The notes below the pieces were generated by a model that saw only the letters and a program-made list of their open reading frames with translations, had not been told where the DNA came from and did not search any database. From the NCBI RefSeq assembly GCF_004104075.1, contig NZ_QOVK01000005.1, positions 1 through 64,000 of the forward strand: a stretch of DNA of 64,000 nucleotides, given 5' to 3'. The translations under genes and the position numbers were made by a program. Shown one piece after another: positions 62,802 through 64,000 of this stretch (the stretch's first letter is position 1; each line of letters starts with the position of its first letter). The stretch comes from Leeuwenhoekiella polynyae (lineage in GTDB: Bacteria; Bacteroidota; Bacteroidia; Flavobacteriales; Flavobacteriaceae).

Positions 62802-64000
62802 TTAATTCTGGTATTGAGATACCGGCCAGCTGTCGTTAGAGAAGTTTACATCTGGTAAGATCTTGTTAGGATCAAGCTCCACTTTGCTCACTTTCTTATC
62901 TGTGTTCAGCATATAATTCCAGCTGTTTTCACGTTGCCAGATTTCTACTGGTAATTCGACCAATTGCGTGGTTTTATCATCAAAAGTTACCAGCATTTTA
63001 ACCGGCATTGGGATATCACCTTCATTAGAAATACTAATTACATAATTACCTTGATAGGGTCTTACACTGTTTACAGCCAGATCAATATTTCCGGTACCGT
63101 AGAACCATCCTTTAAAGAACCAGGCTAAGTTTTCACCGGCTACATTTTCCATATGATTGAAAAAATCTCGCGGTTGTGGATGTTTGTACGCCCAGGTTTT
63201 GATGTAAGACTTAAATGCGTTGTCAAAACGTTCTGGTCCTAAAATATACTCACGCAACATAAGCAGACCTTGTGCTGGTTTTGCATAAGCGATCATACCT
63301 AAGTTTCTCAAATTAACGGCATCTGGATAGGTGTCTATTCCCTCACGCGATGGACTTGTGTACCAGCTTACAGAATTACGAGTTTGATTCAATCGTGCAG
63401 GATATTCACCATTGTTGAATTTCATTGTACTGTAATAGTTGATAAAGGTGTTGAAGCCTTCATCCATCCACGCATAGCGGCGTTCGTTTGTGCCCACAAT
63501 CATTGGGAACCAGTTGTGGCCAAACTCGTGATCTGTAACGCCCCAAAGTCCGGCACTTGTAGATTTCCAGCTGCAAAAGCTCAGTCCCGGATATTCCATT
63601 CCGCCTATATCTGCAGCTACATTTACTGCAACAGGATATGGGTATTCATACCACATTTCAGAATTATTTTCAATTGAATGCTTGGTGTATTCAGTAGAAC
63701 GCGTCCAGGCTTCCTGACCATCACTTTCAATAGGATAAACCGATTGTGCTACTGCTTTTTTTCCGCTAGGTAAATTGATTTTTGCGGCATCCCAGATAAA
63801 AGCTTTAGAAGAAGCAAAAGCTACATCACGGGTGTTTTCCATTTTAAAATTCCACGTTAATGTACCGCTTTGTTTTGCGCGTAAAGACATATTATCTAAT
63901 TCTTCAGGTTTAACAATATAAACCGTCTCGTCGCTATTTTCTGCTTTTTCCATACGATCACGCATTGTAGCAGAAAGCACATCTTTTTCATTTTGTAATG
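62802..64000 (-). CDS. M1 family metallopeptidase, 5' part missing
   Basis: The minus-strand frame is open to the window edge (before VLSATMRDRMEK come in-frame codons L-Q-N-E-K-D), so the start is beyond base 64000. ~400 residues are visible: HEFGHNW (zinc His pair and catalytic Glu), downstream WMDEGFNTFINYY (third zinc ligand Glu) and a Tyr-containing C-terminal part. It is a zinc aminopeptidase of the gluzincin clan. Such proteins in Bacteroidota are often secreted; a signal cannot be seen here. Confidence 0.93.
   Translation of the reverse strand, partial: LQNEKDVLSATMRDRMEKAENSDETVYIVKPEELDNMSLRAKQSGTLTWNFKMENTRDVAFASSKAFIWDAAKINLPSGKKAVAQSVYPIESDGQEAWTRSTEYTKHSIENNSEMWYEYPYPVAVNVAADIGGMEYPGLSFCSWKSTSAGLWGVTDHEFGHNWFPMIVGTNERRYAWMDEGFNTFINYYSTMKFNNGEYPARLNQTRNSVSWYTSPSREGIDTYPDAVNLRNLGMIAYAKPAQGLLMLREYILGPERFDNAFKSYIKTWAYKHPQPRDFFNHMENVAGENLAWFFKGWFYGTGNIDLAVNSVRPYQGNYVISISNEGDIPMPVKMLVTFDDKTTQLVELPVEIWQRENSWNYMLNTDKKVSKVELDPNKILPDVNFSNDSWPVSQYQN

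Noticed and set aside
1-64000. CRISPR arrays, prophage modules, toxin-antitoxin pairs, transposase genes
   Set aside because: No regularly spaced repeats, integrase, capsid, or transposase motifs were found on either strand.

Overview
The window looks like chromosomal DNA of a low-GC marine member of the Flavobacteriaceae (Bacteroidota). The evidence is flavobacterial gene clusters (DUF177-rpmF-fabH-accB-accC), several TAnnTTTG-type -7 promoter boxes, two SusC/SusD pairs, a PID-CTERM-like small protein, a SPOR-domain surface protein and a NagB-LmbE fusion. A Leeuwenhoekiella-like genus is possible, but I cannot prove it from sequence alone.

Regions. (1) 1-1080 is the decayed end of a uronate (pectin-type) utilisation locus: the 3' end of a DUF4861 gene, then broken remnants of kduI and kduD. 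(2) 1676-26321 is mostly housekeeping: ribE, pdxA, the rpmF/fabH/accBC cluster, an orphan ABC ATPase, a prolyl oligopeptidase, asd, mscL, alr-tdk, rsmI, a frameshifted small membrane-protein gene, recJ, lpxH-like and queD genes with an unlisted 31-codon microprotein, a MATE exporter, GNAT and Usp proteins. It also holds two copies of a ~100-bp dispersed repeat and a tRNA-Ala gene whose 5' part is duplicated around a small GIY-YIG nuclease gene. (3) 26322-28137 is a scar: an N-terminally truncated, GC-richer DUF2254 gene and a tmRNA/tRNA-like 3' end. (4) 28138-45688 is a LacI-controlled sugar locus. A C1-kinase of NahK type, a nucleotidyltransferase, an NAD-dependent 4-epimerase, an MFS sugar porter, a NagB-deacetylase fusion and a phosphoglucosamine mutase precede SusC/SusD, a DUF5077/DUF3472 lipoprotein and a GH109 alpha-N-acetylgalactosaminidase-like protein. 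Four copies of a TGTG-CTCGA-type palindrome flank the operon. (5) 45766-60655 is a second polysaccharide utilisation locus: a triple-Y/LuxR-type sensor-regulator, then SusC, SusD, a PKD/CBM-like surface lipoprotein, three GH30 enzymes and one GH5-CBM6 enzyme, which suggests a beta-glucan (possibly beta-1,6-linked) target. (6) 60728-64000 holds a ClC channel, a small membrane protein and the 3' part of an M1 aminopeptidase.

How the genes may work together: in region 4, GH109 would free alpha-linked GalNAc outside the cytoplasm. The porter would import it, the kinase and nucleotidyltransferase would make GalNAc-1-P and UDP-GalNAc, the epimerase would convert it to UDP-GlcNAc, and the mutase plus the NagB-LmbE protein would feed it into fructose-6-P. 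This resembles the bifidobacterial lacto-N-biose route rather than the Aga or Nag routes, and it is my main candidate for an undescribed system. It is inferred from gene content and motifs, not shown.
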